Shown piece by piece: positions 49,996 through 62,072 of a DNA stretch of 64,000 nucleotides. Under the pieces are notes generated by a model, which saw only the letters and a list, made by a program, of their open reading frames with translations, was not told the origin of the DNA and did no database searches. The DNA comes from Cokeromyces recurvatus (Eukaryota; Mucoromycota; Mucoromycetes; Mucorales; Mucoraceae), in contig NW_026251408.1 of assembly GCF_025118155.1 (NCBI RefSeq), positions 248,001-312,000 of the forward strand, written 5' to 3'. Numbering within the stretch: position 1 is the stretch's first letter; each line of letters begins with the position of its first letter. The position numbers were made by a program, and so were the translations under genes.

Positions 49996-52838
49996 ATGCC
50001 TTCTACTATTATAGACAATATACAAAATGATATAACAATTAAGGAAGAAAAAGATTCTGTATCTTTGTTATCTCGAGAATTTAAAAAATTAACAAATATT
50101 GATGAAATAAGAGAATGTCTACGACTATTAGATGAAGAAGAAAGACACATTGATAAAACACTTGATGACATGTTAGCGCAGGAATATAAACTAGATCACT
50201 CATTAAATACATTGAATGTACTCAAGTATTTATCAGGCATATTTATTTTTTTTTTTTTTTAGTTCCATATATATTGTTTATTTTTTATTATTAATTATTA
50301 CACATGTAAATAGACCTCAATTGAATGCACTTCAGATTGATTCTACCAAAATTGTCGAGACACTTGATAAAACCTCTCAACTTGCAGAAGTCATCAGTGA
50401 TAAAGTGCGTCAGTTGGATCAGGAGCAATCAAGAGCGCGTCAAGCCATCAAATATGTGGAGGATGTGCAAGAATTGAAATATTGTATTGCTAATCTTCAA
50501 GAGGCTATGAATGAAAAGAAAGATTATGATGCAGCGGCAGTTTTGTTACAAAGGGCATCGAAGATTGATCCCTCCATCATTAATGGATCCTTAGCTGAAT
50601 TTACGGTGGTGAGATGTTGTCTTTTTTTTTTTTGTTTTATGCATATTATTAACTGTATATATACAAGCCTACTTCTGAAAATCCAGATCATCCAGCAAAA
50701 ACTTTAGCGGATACAAAAGCAACACTTTTTGAAATATTTTCACATCGATTTGATGATGCAGTGGCACAAAGAAACCAGACAGATATAACACGTTATTTTA
50801 AACTATTCCCTCTTATTAATTGTCAGACAGAAGGTTTAGATAAATATTCCCGGTTTGTATGCAACATCATCAAAGCAAGATGCGCTGAAGAGGTTAGAAA
50901 TGGTTTAAGTAAGTGAAGAGAATTATTGAATACAATGTGATTGTTTATTTATTCTCTTTCTTTCTCTTTCTCTTTCTCTTTTTTTTTTTCTTCCGAATCA
51001 TAAAGTCGCAGCACCTACTTATTTTGCTGATGCTTTAACTCGATTATTTGAAAATATTGCAGTTATTATTGATCAACATCAGCCACTTGTTGAGGCACAT
51101 TATGGTAAAGGAAAAATGCTTAGAGTGATACAACGTTTACAAGAAGAGAGTGATATACAAAGCATTACTATTATTGATCGATTTTTGAAAGCACGTAAAT
51201 TGGAGTCCAAGGTTTTGTATACATGCATGATATGTTAACATCATTTTTAAATGCTCATACAAATATGTATATATAAAAAAAAATTAGCTGGTTGAAATTC
51301 AAGTTCAACTGATTGCTATCATGCGTAACAATACAACTTATTCAATAAATAAAACGGGAACTTCTAATCCACAATCACCGCAAATCGATCAAGAGTCTAC
51401 CAATCCATTAATTGAGCCTCGTCAATTAGACGCTAATCTTCATGAATTATCCTTAATTAGTCAGCGAAGTGTCTTGTTCACATCCTTTATTAACGAAAGA
51501 GCCAGTGATGAAATGGACAATTTAGAAAGCATTCAACAAACTGAAAAGGACCTCGTTATGAAGGGCAAAGATAACCGTTTCTATGGCAGTAACGGTATCT
51601 TACTCTCGTCCGGTCTAACAAAACGAGTAAAAGAATTAATGAGCTCCTATTTAGTCATTGATGAATATCTAATCAAAAAAAGTATCGATAAAGCTATGAA
51701 AATAGATGATTATGATCCTTCAAGTTCTCCAGTATCAACTTGTGTTGATGATGTGTTTTTCATTCTTAAGGCAGCCTTAAAACGTTGTATTTCAACTTAT
51801 GATCCTGAAGTAATTTGTTCAACAGTAAAGACAGAGATGAAGATATTAGAGATAGGATATTTGAACCAGTTTCAACAAAGGATGTCGACTATCTTTACTT
51901 CCCATGACACATCAGGTCGTAATTTAGAAAGGGCTATTGAGCAGGCTAAAGTGAACTACATGGTAGTTTTAAACAACTTGGATGTTAGTGCAGATTACAT
52001 GCATCGTCTAATAAAGGAAGTAGAAACTGATATTACAAAAGGTATCTGGTTAAATGAAGATGAGGATATACAAAAGATATCAGAGACGATGAAAGAATTT
52101 GAGGATTTTTCAGATAAATTTAAGCAGTTATTACAGGTATATATATATATATATAAAGGAAGAAAAAGAAGAAGGAATGTTTATAAATGTTATTTATAAT
52201 CTAGACTGGACTTCAGCAACTTATCAATCAAATTTTGAAACCAAGAGTTAGACCTTTATTCCAAGAAGCATATAAAGAAGTAAAATATGTTCTTGAAGAA
52301 GATGAATATAATGAAGCAGATATTGATGAAAGATTTATAAAAAGGTTCTGTCGTGGAGTTGAAAAGCTTGTCCAGATTTATAAACAGACCTTGACAGAAA
52401 ATAATTTCAATACACTTATGGAATTATTAGTTGATATAATGACAGCACAATGGGAAAGAATAATTTTACAAACTAGATTTAATCAATATGGTGCACTTAG
52501 ATTTGATAAAGATTTGAGATCTATTATTCATTATTTATCTACTTTATCAGAATGGTTATCAAGAGACAAGTTTACCAGATTAAATCAAATAGCTACATTA
52601 TTGAACTTTGAAGAGGTAAAAAGCTTGGGATATAAATTACTTACTTTGATATTTATTCAATCTATATTTATATATATGTGTATATGTTTTTTAGCCAACT
52701 GAAATTTATGATTTTTGGGGAAATAAAACAGGTTCGATAAGCTGGCGTTTAACAGTAACAGAAGTTAAAAAAGTATTGGCTTTAAGATTAGACTTTGATG
52801 CAGATGAAGTTGCGAATTTATTACCAAAAAGTAATTAA
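49996..52838 (+). CDS. COG4: Conserved oligomeric Golgi complex subunit 4
   Basis: Lobe A subunit of the COG tethering complex, which acts in retrograde transport within the Golgi. The start at 49996 gives MPSTIIDNIQNDITIKEEKD. At least seven exons. The first junction joins NVLK to PQLNALQIDSTKI. The N-terminal coiled coil includes KTSQLAEVISDKVRQLDQEQ and ARQAIKYVEDVQELKYCIAN. The body has YFKLFPLINCQTEGLDKYSR, FADALTRLFENIAVIIDQHQ, MLRVIQRLQEESD and LDANLHELSLISQRSVLFTS, all characteristic of COG4. The C terminus ends YDFWGNKTGSISWRLTVTEV before a short helix. About 800 residues, usual for the family. No disruptions seen. Confidence 0.93.
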
Positions 52839-53319
52839 ATGTACTTTAAGGAATAAAATGGTTAGTTATATTTAATACCTTATTATTCACTTTGTATAAT
52901 GTATTATATTATATTTGCTTAAGATCTTTACTTTCTATATAGTGTATAAATCGATAATCCTTGAATTTTAAACGTTAATTATATGCTGCAATAAAAAAAA
53001 AAGGAAGAGGAAATTTTACATGTGCAGAACTGCATTTTAGAAGGGAGTTCATAACTATGATGTAGCAGTATTATTTCCTCCTAAATTACACTTAATCGTC
53101 CCTGGTTCCTCTTTCCTTTTTTTATTTTTTGTCTTAGTTTACTAATCTATTACGCCCCTGTTGAGCAGTCTTAATTTAAACTGAGTTTTTTTTTTTTAAC
53201 GTATTTCCTTTGTAACAAGGTCTTATTTACTATCTATCTATTCATCATTTTTACTTTAATAATTTAATCTCCTTTCCCCGGCTTTTCTATTGTTTATTTA
53301 TATTATATTAAATTTGTTT

Positions 53320-53359
<40 letters not shown>

Positions 53360-54064
53360 AAAATAACTAAATAAAGCTGAGAATACATAAAGCTTTCACA
53401 TTCATGTTAGCCATCATTATACAGCTTTATTATTGTACTAAAGAGCTATTTATGTTACTTTACTGAAACATCTTTCTTTTATTCATTAATGCGTATGATA
53501 TTTAAAGAAGAAAAAGAAGAAGAGGAGGAGTTATATCTTACAGAAACTTTTTTTTTATGTATATTTATATATAGTACATCAATCATTTAATCGAAACAAA
53601 ACGGAGAGTATATATAAGAAATCATATATCTGACTATCTTACTAATCCTCCTCCCCTCCAGTCTCCGAAAAAGAAGGAGAGAATGTGTCTTTTAAAAGGA
53701 AAATCTACATTATATACGTAACAGATACACCAACTATCTTACTGTCTTGTGTATATCTGTATATATTCACAATTAAATATTAAAGCTTATAGGCATTTTT
53801 TTTTCTTTTTGTCTATCATGATTTTACGAAATTAGAACCATAATATTATCAGAACCCCTTTTATTACTATTATTATCATGTACAGTCAAGAGTAATTTAT
53901 TACATAATATCGTGATAAAATATATTGTTACTCAAATATGTATACAATTTATCTCTTGTATACAAGAAGTCGGCTTAGTTATAAAAACACACACACACAC
54001 ACACAAATATAAATAATCAAACATTTTATTTATTTCCCTCTTTATTATTATTATTATTATTATT
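52839..54064. other. Intergenic region downstream of COG4
   Basis: No gene seen. A36 run (53321-53356), a (TTA)n trinucleotide repeat (about 54042-54066) that runs into the start codon of the next small ORF, and a (CA)n run at 53985-54004. Confidence 0.5.
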
Positions 54065-54256
54065 ATGAAGACTAACTTAATAGCCGTAGTAGCAACCTTC
54101 TTGTTTCTAATATGGACAACTATGACTGAAGCTAATTCTATTCTCAAACACAGAAGAAATGATAACGTTGTATCACTTCCAGCTTTATCTAAGCCATTCA
54201 AAATCAGAAAAGGATTGCCTTTTCACAATCTAAAATACAACTTGCCCAAAAAATAA
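54065..54256 (+). CDS. Putative small secreted basic peptide, 63 residues
   Basis: Single-exon ORF. Residues 1-23 form a clear signal peptide: Lys at position 2, a hydrophobic core LIAVVATFLFLIW, and a polar end TMTEA that would suit signal peptidase cleavage before NSILKH. The mature part is about 40 residues, basic (HRRNDN, KPFKIRKG, YNLPKK) and without Cys. No family recognised. An AATAAA lies about 30 bp after the stop. A (TTA)n repeat touches the start codon. It may be a real short secreted protein or a chance ORF; the signal peptide is the main argument for it. Confidence 0.45.
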   Translation: MKTNLIAVVATFLFLIWTTMTEANSILKHRRNDNVVSLPALSKPFKIRKGLPFHNLKYNLPKK

Positions 54257-54557
54257 TAATGCTAAAGTCCCGTAAAAAAAAATAAAGTATTATGTAATCC
54301 ACCTATATAAGCTTAGTATGAATTTGACAGCATTCTAGAAGGCTATAAATATAATATATAATATGCATCCTATCTATATACAATAAAGACAAAAAAAAAC
54401 CCCGTATTAATGCATATTTTCTAAATATGTATGTGTATTTTTTTTTTTTTAAAGATGGATAATGTATTTGCCTGAATGTTAAATTAAAACAATGAAAAAA
54501 AAAATTCCCCAGCTTATTGTTCTCTTTTTTTTTTTTCTTCTCCAGATAATTATTTCC
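54257..54557. other. Spacer upstream of D-lactate dehydrogenase
   Basis: No gene. A T-run and a pyrimidine-rich stretch precede the start at 54558. An in-frame ATG at 54492 would add a Phe-rich extension that I consider untranslated. Confidence 0.45.
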
Positions 54558-56277
54558 ATGTTAAGAACAAGTCTAAAAAACTATACCAATAAAGTCAATT
54601 CCCTTTTAATTCAAAAAAGACTTTATCAACAAGAAAGAATCCTTAATTCACGACATTATGGTTTGATTGGTTTAACAGCGCTTGTTGCAGGAGGCTCGGG
54701 GTATTGGTTTGCATCATATAATAATCAGTCCCAAAAACCGTTAGAGCCATCACCTAAAGTAGTAACAAAGCTGACTACAGAACAAAGGCAGCCTCAAGTC
54801 CCTGTTCCGGATATTCCAAGCCGTGAAACGATCACAAAGGTATTTACTGAACTTCGTCGTATTCTACCTGAGGAACACGTCTCGGTAGATGAAGAATCGC
54901 TCAAACAACATGGTTACTCATCTAACTCTTATCATAATGAAGGAGCGCCTAATATTGTCGTCTACCCTGAAACAACACAGCAAGTCTCTGAAATTGTTAA
55001 AGTTGCAAACCGTTATGGTGTACCCGTTGTTCCCTTTTCAGGTGGTACATCTCTTGAAGGTCATTTTACAGCACCTCGAGGTGGTATTTCGATTTCTTTT
55101 ACTGAACACATGGATCATGTCGTTGAATTTCATCCTGAAGATATGGATATCGTTGTACAGCCAGGTGTACAATGGGAAGACTTGAATACTTATCTAAAAC
55201 CTCATGGTTTATTTTTTCCAATGGATCCTGGCCCAGGGTAAAGTAGAAGAAAAAAAAAAAAGGACGTAAATTATTTATATACATATATTCTATGTAATTA
55301 GAGCTTGTATTGGAGGTATGGTAGGGACTTCATGTTCGGGTACAAATGCTGTACGTTATGGTACGATGCGTGAATGGGTCATTAATTTAACCGTCGTTAC
55401 TCCTACAGGAGAAATTATCAAGACACGACAACGACCTCGTAAATCTTCAGCTGGTTATGATCTTACTAAACTTTATATTGGTTCTGAAGGTACATTAGGT
55501 GTTGTGACAGAAATTACACTCAAGTTAGCCGTTTTACCTGCTCATGAGACAGTAGCGGTTTGTGATTTCCCTTCTATCCGTGATGCAGCTGCTGTTGTAC
55601 CTGATCTTATCCGTGCAGGTATTCAAATAGGCGCAGTTGAACTTTTAGATAGTCTCATGATGAAGGCCATTCGTCTTGCAAACCCTAAACTTGAATATGC
55701 TCAAGAACGCCCCACCTTGTTTTTCAAGTTTTCTGGTAGAACGGCTGAACAACTGCAAGAAGAAATTAAAGTAGTTTCAAATATTTCCAAGAGTCATGGA
55801 GGCGGTGCCTTTAAATATGCTCATGGAGAGCAAGAACGTGCAGAGTTATGGGAGGGACGAAAGATTGCACTTTGGTCATCGATGTTATTAAAGCCAGGTG
55901 CTTCACTTTGGACTACAGATGTGGTCGTGCCCGTTTCAAAGTTACCAGATCTTATTGCTGAGACAGAAGAAGACATTAAGGGATCTGTCTTGAAGTGTCC
56001 TATGGTAGGCCATGTAGGAGATGGTAACTTTCATTTATTTATATTGTTTGATAAAGAAACAGAATATGAAGAAGCCAAGAAGTTGAATAAAAATTTATTG
56101 GAACGTGCTATTCGTATGGAAGGTTCTGTAACAGGTGAACATGGTGTAGGCATTGGCAAAAAAATGTTTTTGACTCAAGAATTAGGACATAATACCATAG
56201 ATGTAATGAAAAAGATAAAAATGGCTTTAGATCCAAAAGGTTTAATGAATCCAGAAAAAGTCCTACCTGACAATTAA
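54558..56277 (+). CDS. DLD1: D-lactate dehydrogenase (cytochrome), mitochondrial FAD enzyme
   Basis: Oxidises D-lactate to pyruvate and passes electrons to cytochrome c. Start at MLRTSLKNYTNKVNSLLIQK, a basic targeting peptide, followed by a single hydrophobic anchor (HYGLIGLTALVAGGSGYWFA), as in inner-membrane Dld1. Two exons, the intron (about 55239-55302) splitting DPGPG and ACIGGMVG. FAD-binding PCMH domain: NIVVYPETTQQVSEIVKVAN, VPVVPFSGGTSLEGHF, VVQPGVQWEDLN, SCSGTNAVRYGTMREWV, IGSEGTLGVVTEITLKL. The C-terminal FAD-oxidase domain has CPMVGHVGDGNFHLFILFD and GSVTGEHGVGIGKK, with the usual His-containing motifs, and ends DPKGLMNPEKVLPDN. About 550 residues. The 14-3-3 gene follows 205 bp downstream. 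Confidence 0.93.
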
Positions 56278-56482
56278 AAAAAAAAAATCATGCAATTAAT
56301 AAACTTTAGTGGTGTCGTCATTATTTATTTATTTATTTATTTTATTTTTTTTTTGTGAACAGCTGCCTATATGCACACACATACACACAAATCGTTTTTC
56401 TTTTCTTTTCTTTTTTTTCCCTTTCTCTTTTTTTTTCTTTTCTTTATTACTTTTTATTTCATAAATAAATATCTACTATAAA
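56278..56482. other. Spacer and promoter of the 14-3-3 gene
   Basis: Short (TTTA)n and a pyrimidine-rich block TTTTCTTTTCTTTTC run up to the start. Confidence 0.4.
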
Positions 56483-57911
56483 ATGACTGCTGCTACTGTA
56501 AGTATATTACTGTTAATCAGGATATATACGTTCTTTTGTATTAAAAATACTTTTAATTTAATTCAAATAGGAACGTGAAGACAAGGTAAGCAGAATAATC
56601 ATGTTTTGTCTTTTTTTTTTAAAAAAAAAAGATGTTTATAATCTATTTTCGTTGTTCAGGTCTACATGGCTAAAATTGCTGAACAAGCTGAACGTTATGA
56701 TGGTAAGTGCTTATTTCTTTCTTTTTTCCTTTCTTTCTCCTATTTTTTCTTTTTATTCTAATTAATGTATACAAGTACATAAATTATAATAAAAAAAAAA
56801 AGCGGGGATACAAAAAGCTGTCTTCGGATAGGCTCCCGAGGAGAGAAAGAGTGTGAGTGAGAAGGGAAGGGGCAGGAAGGGAGCACACACTAAAAAATAA
56901 AATAAAATAATAAAAATAAAACAATAATAAAAAAAGGGGGGGAGCAAAAGGGGAAAACAAGATTATATTTGGATACAAAAAACAACCAGTTCTCACACTT
57001 ATTGCTTATATGTATAGAAATGGTCAATTATATGAAAGATGTTGTTCAAGTAAGTCTTGTATACATGTCTATTTATTATGACTTGGAGTATACTTAATAT
57101 TTATATATATGTGTGTGTATATGTATTTTATAGTTAAATAATGGCTTATCAGTGGAAGAACGTAACCTTTTATCAGTCGCGTACAAAAACGTGATTGGTG
57201 CTCGTCGTGCCTCGTGGAGAATTGTTTCTTCTATTGAGCAAAAAGAAGAAAGTAAAGGTCACAGTACTCAAGCAGCAAAAATTAAAGAATACAGAAATAA
57301 AATTGAACAAGAATTATATGATGTCTGTAATGATATCTTGAAACTCTTGAAAGATTATTTAATTCCTTCTGCTGAAGCAGGTGAAGCTAAAGTTTTTTAT
57401 TATAAGATGTAAGTATGTGTGTAACCTATTCCATGCCTCTATCCTAACAATTTAATATTAGGGAAGGTGACTATCATCGTTACGTTGCCGAGTATGCTAC
57501 AGGCCCTGCTCGTAAAGAATCTGCGGACTCTGCTCATGAAGCTTATGAAAAGGCTACTGAGGTTGCCACAGCTGACTTAAGTACTACACATCCCATTCGT
57601 TTAGGTCTCGCTCTTAATTTTTCTGTCTTTTATTATGAAATCCTTAATAACCCCAATAGGGCATGTGAGTTGGCTAAACAAGCTTTTGATGATGCTATTG
57701 CCGAACTTGATACCTTGAGTGAAGAGTCTTACAAAGACTCCACTTTGATTATGCAGTTGTTGCGAGATAATTTGACTTTATGGACTTCTGATCTTCAGGA
57801 AGGTAAATAGTATAAATGAATACCTTGATATGTATTTCTTTTTTTTTACTCATCCTATGTGTAGAAACAGAGAGAGTAGATGATTCAAAGGCACCTGTCG
57901 ATGACGAGTAA
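56483..57911 (+). CDS. 14-3-3 protein
   Basis: Phosphoserine/threonine-binding dimeric adaptor. Seven exons: 56483-56497, 56571-56585, 56660-56702, 57018-57049, 57134-57408, 57462-57802 and 57865-57911, giving 255 residues. The first two exons are 15 nt each. Family motifs are complete: [60 protein letters not shown], the phosphopeptide-contact region [16 protein letters not shown] and [20 protein letters not shown], with a variable acidic tail [15 protein letters not shown]. Intron 3 (56703-57017) is 315 nt against the usual 55-95 and is unusually GC- and purine-rich. Convergent with the BTB/CAP-Gly gene. Confidence 0.97.
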
Positions 57912-58045
57912 ATATATACATATACATATATATAAATACGTATATATATGCATATACGAAAAAAAAAAAAAAAAAAAAAAAAAAACTTCAGTCTTAAAAT
58001 CAACATACACATATTGCCAATTTTTTTTTATCAAGAATACACACA

Positions 58046-58094
<49 letters not shown>

Positions 58095-58226
58095 AAAATA
58101 AAAAAAGGGATAAAAAATATAAAAATTTATTTTATTTTTTTATTTTTATTTTTTTATTTTTTATTTTTTTATTTTTTTTTTACAAGTAGTAATATAAAGA
58201 AAAAAAAAATGGTATATATAAAATAT
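57912..58226. repeat. Simple-sequence block between two convergent genes
   Basis: (TA)n, an A-run at 57959-57985, (CA)n at 58039-58058, A34 at 58059-58092, then T-rich TTTTTTA units at 58125-58180. No coding potential beyond low-complexity reading frames. Confidence 0.8.
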
Positions 58227-61057
58227 TTATTTTTGTGAATTAATGATAATAAAATCATCGGGTTTAACAAAAAGCCCTCTTTGTGGATCTGTTTGAAAAT
58301 AACGAACCCCATCGACTGATCCATCTGTCTTCCCAACTAAAATAGAATAGAAATGTATTATTAGATAAGAATTACACTTGTATTATAAAGAATTATGTAA
58401 AAAAAAAAAACTTACGTCGACTTTCTAATTCAACACCAATATAGGGGCCTTCAGCAAACTGAACAGGCCCAATATATTTAATTGTCCCCAACGTAGGTAA
58501 CGGTCGTCTCAGGAGTTCAATTTTATCACCTAATACAGGTTGCACTATCTCTTCTTCATCGCTTACATCACTACTACTACCAATGCTCCATCTCGATCGA
58601 CGACCACTCTTACTTCCTCTTCGTTGTTTACTATGTGGTGATAAGAACCCATTGTTTGATTTAGATGGCGATTTCGCCCGTACAGGTGTTGATGGCAACT
58701 CGAATTTAAGTCTTAAAGGCCGTGTTGTATCTGATGATGGGGATGGGGATGGGGATAGTGCTGGTGTTTGATGGTGATGTTCCACAAAACATGCATCCAG
58801 AGGTAATAATTGATCTGTCAAGGAAGTGAAAGAGGAACTCGTTCTCAACATAGGTCTAAAGTTACTACTATCATCATTATTAGGTACAGTATCTTCTACT
58901 TCATTTACTCCTTCAAGTCTCTTTGCACGTTCCTGAGTCTCATAGGACAAGAGATGAATCAGAGGTTGATTATTTGTTGGTGGAGGTATTGCTTGCTCTG
59001 CTGTGCGATATCGCCTTAAATTAACTAGAACAGATTCTGTAGATAATGCCCTTGGTCGTTGAGATCGTGTGTTATCTTGTGACATGAGATGTGTTAAGGA
59101 AAGACGCCGTGTATAGGCTGACGTGAATGATGAAGAACTCTTGTATTCTTCCTGATATTTCTTGGACCTTCGAGGCTTGAAACTAAAGATATTAGCAAAG
59201 TCATCAAAGGGTTTCGTAAGGGATCGATAAGGTACATCAATGTCCTCTGCGAGTTGACGAAGTGTTGCCTTCTCAAGTGTCCTAAAGCCTCCTTGCGCCT
59301 TAATATTGACCCAATTTTTACTAATGTATTGAGCGCATCGAATACGTCCCTTAATAAGAACTTCATCAATTGCCATATTCTTCACTACCTCTTGACGCCC
59401 TACTAGATCACGTCGAATACCCTGGTAGATCACACCTGCGTTTGTGTCCTTGATACCCTCACTCAAAACATGTCGAAGTAAGAAATCTAAAAAATCAACA
59501 GAGAATCCAGCACCGATACCGTCTACACATGACAAGAGGATAGGATACTCAACACAATAAAAATCAAAGAATTGAGAGACCATACTGACGGTGTATTGAA
59601 GGATAGGATTAATGAGGTCGAGAGAGGGTCGTGACCAGGTAGGTTTAGGATCTACGGTTCGTATCTGTGAGAGACAGAGGTGTAAAGAGTGTAAGACATG
59701 TATTGCATTATGTTTTGTAATATTATAAAATGTGCGTTCTTCAATATCGTGAATCAGGGTCTCAGGCTTGCGGGCGCGAAAGAGAGGCTCTTGTTTATTT
59801 ACGGCCTGTAATGTCTCTTCACCCAGGCTTGCTGAAGAGGGTACAAGGGAGGTGATAAGGAAAGCAAAAGGACGTTGTGACCAGAGAGAGGATAGTGACT
59901 GGACAGGATCCGAATAATGCAAAATAAGGGCTCGCCGTAAATTAGGAACCATATATGCATGCTTATCTGACCATGCTAACATGGAAGGTAATAAAACAGC
60001 ACATTCAGAACAAACACACTTGAAACCATGACAAAGTGTGTCCATTTCATGTAGCAGTGCTTGTCCTAGGGTATCAATATGGCCCAAGAAATCAGCAGAA
60101 TGAAATGTTTTCTGAATGACTCGGAGGGCATATTTATGTTGTTGAAGACGACGTTGGGTTCGAGAAGCTGTCATGGTAGAATTGAATGGTAATGGCTTGA
60201 CAATGATCTTATCAGTGTAAAAGAAGTTAAGAACGACATGAATGATAGCTTCATTGAAAAGGTCATCTGTAAAGTGAACTACGGAACTTGAAGCTTCCTG
60301 AAATTGAGTACAAAAGAGTGAATAAAAGTATGGAGATTGAGCGGCTAAGATGAATCTATGAGCCTGAAAGGAAGCGATGGGGACATTGATTTCATGTGTA
60401 TGATTGTCAGGTGTTGTTGAAAGGATACTAGGTATATTATCGTTATTCGCTTTTGATGAAATAAGGTTGATCGTGACATCTGTGGCTAGTTCTTCGTTAC
60501 GCATACGTTTTAAATCACTTGTTAATTGAACAAAATCGGGTATTGATTCACAATGAGGTGGTAATAAAGCTGTTCCTAATTCAAGCCCCAGCTGTTCTAT
60601 CTCTTTCTGTATGTCATAATTTGATAAAGAAGGAAGGGCGATGGCAGAATCTTTATCAGTTATAGGAGATGCAATCGTTGATAGATCCGACAGACTTGAC
60701 TGAGGTGATACAGTATTATAATAAGATGCAGTGTACCAAAATCGAAGTAAAGGAATTATTAAATGATGAGGGATAATATGGCTAATATTTAGTCTTAATG
60801 GTGATTCTTTAGGTTCTAACAATTCCGGTAAATATTGGTCTATAAATTCTTTTGGTGCACGAGCCAAAATCAAAGCTATCAAAATAAATAGAGTTAGGAT
60901 TTTGTATATCTAAAATATGTTATCTATTCACTTTACCTCGATGTGCCCAGATATCGTCCGATGGATAGACAAAACATATATCGGCCAAATATTCTTTTGG
61001 ATTTTCGAATACAGTATTCAAAGAATCATAAAGTGTACTTTCAGGTGCATCAAACAT
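58227..61057 (-). CDS. BTB/POZ protein with C-terminal CAP-Gly domain
   Basis: Exons read about 61057-60937, 60879-58418 and 58340-58227, close to 900 residues. The start gives MFDAPESTLYDSLNTVFENP; the first block, ADICFVYPSDDIWAHRALIL, looks like a BTB N-terminal half. A second BTB block has INVPIASFQAHRFILAAQSP, YFYSLFCTQFQEASS and IHVVLNFFYTDKIIV. A helical region follows with CVCSECAVLLPSMLAWSDKH, then a Ser/Pro-rich linker with basic patches. The last 80 residues form a CAP-Gly domain: TLGTIKYIGPVQFAEGPYIG, GVELESRLGKTDGSVDGVRY and GLFVKPDD, where the GKxDG microtubule/EEY-binding motif is intact. It probably links a cullin-3-type or scaffold function to microtubules; no specific orthologue named. 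Confidence 0.82.
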
Positions 61058-61885
61058 ATATTATAAATCTTACGCTGTGTATGTATTTCTGTAATGTAAT
61101 AAAGTTTAAAATTTAATTTGATACTGTAGTCTATCTATCTATATATGTGTGTTTATATATATATATATATATATATCGTTAATAGGTATAGTTTAAAAAA
61201 AAAACTAAAATAAATAAAAAATATAAAATATGTAGTGAATATGATATAAAAGAAAGAAAGAAAGAAAGAAAGAAGAACAAAAAGAAAAGAGGAAAAAAGA
61301 AAAGAGAAAGGAGATTCGAGAAAGAGAAAGAGAAAGAGAAGACATTTAATTAATCAAGTTTTCCAGCTCAGACTTTTCCATACTTTAATCTTTTCTTTTC
61401 TACGATAAGTTCAAAATATTTTCTTTTAATATTGGAAAAAAAAATATGAATCCATTTTTTTTTCTTTTTACATGATCATATTATGACTTTATATTCTAAG
61501 AAATATAAATTTTCTGTTATTTTCTTTTTCTATAAATACAAATGTAGCAAAAAAAGGCATATACGGAGACTTAATTATTACTGAGACAGAAGAAAACTGA
61601 AGTAGTGTATTTCATCCTCCCAATAAAATTTTCCTTTTTTTTAACGGTAGTGTTTCTATGTTTATCCGACACTTTTTTTTTTTTTTAATGTAATTCAAAT
61701 TCAAGAATATTACATAAACCCTTTAAAATTGGAATCCTCTATCATTAAAAAGGCAAGTCTCATTGGCCGCCACATTTTAGTCTCCTTATGTTTTTGTACA
61801 TCTGCTTAAATTATTTAACCTTAATGTATTTTTTTTTTTCCTTTTTTACCAAAATAAAAAAAACCCTACCACTATTTTTTATACT
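61058..61885. other. Upstream region of BTB/CAP-Gly gene
   Basis: No gene seen. (TA)n at 61158-61176, (GAAA)n at 61252-61272 and purine-rich stretches to 61340. Confidence 0.5.
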
Positions 61886-62072
61886 TTAAAAAGTTATTTC
61901 TATTTCTGCTTTTCCCGGATTTATACCAGCAGTAGTTATATCACTTGCCTTAATGAGCCCTACACCAGAAGGTGTGCCTGTTAAAATAACATCTCCTATA
62001 TCAAGCGTCATAATGGAAGAGACATATTCAATGAAAAATGGGACCCTTTATAAAGACATTAGTATCTTTGTA
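61886..62072 (-). pseudogene. Duplicated last exon of an FAHD1-type gene
   Basis: Exon 62045-61886 plus about 27 bases of the adjoining intron closely match the last exon of the intact gene at 63598-63799: about 14 differences over roughly 160 bases by eye. The reading frame is open: IEYVSSIMTLDIGDVILTGT, PSGVGLIKASDITTAGINPG, KAEIEITF, then stop. The intact copy reads on a further 11 residues. Similarity stops abruptly upstream (about 62072), and no preceding exon (the DMIF block) is found. So it is a partial duplicate, not a second gene, unless a distant exon is spliced to it. Confidence 0.8.

Noticed and set aside
54492..54557. Upstream in-frame ATG of D-lactate dehydrogenase
   Set aside because: Would add a poly-Lys/poly-Phe extension; the ATG at 54558 begins a typical targeting peptide.
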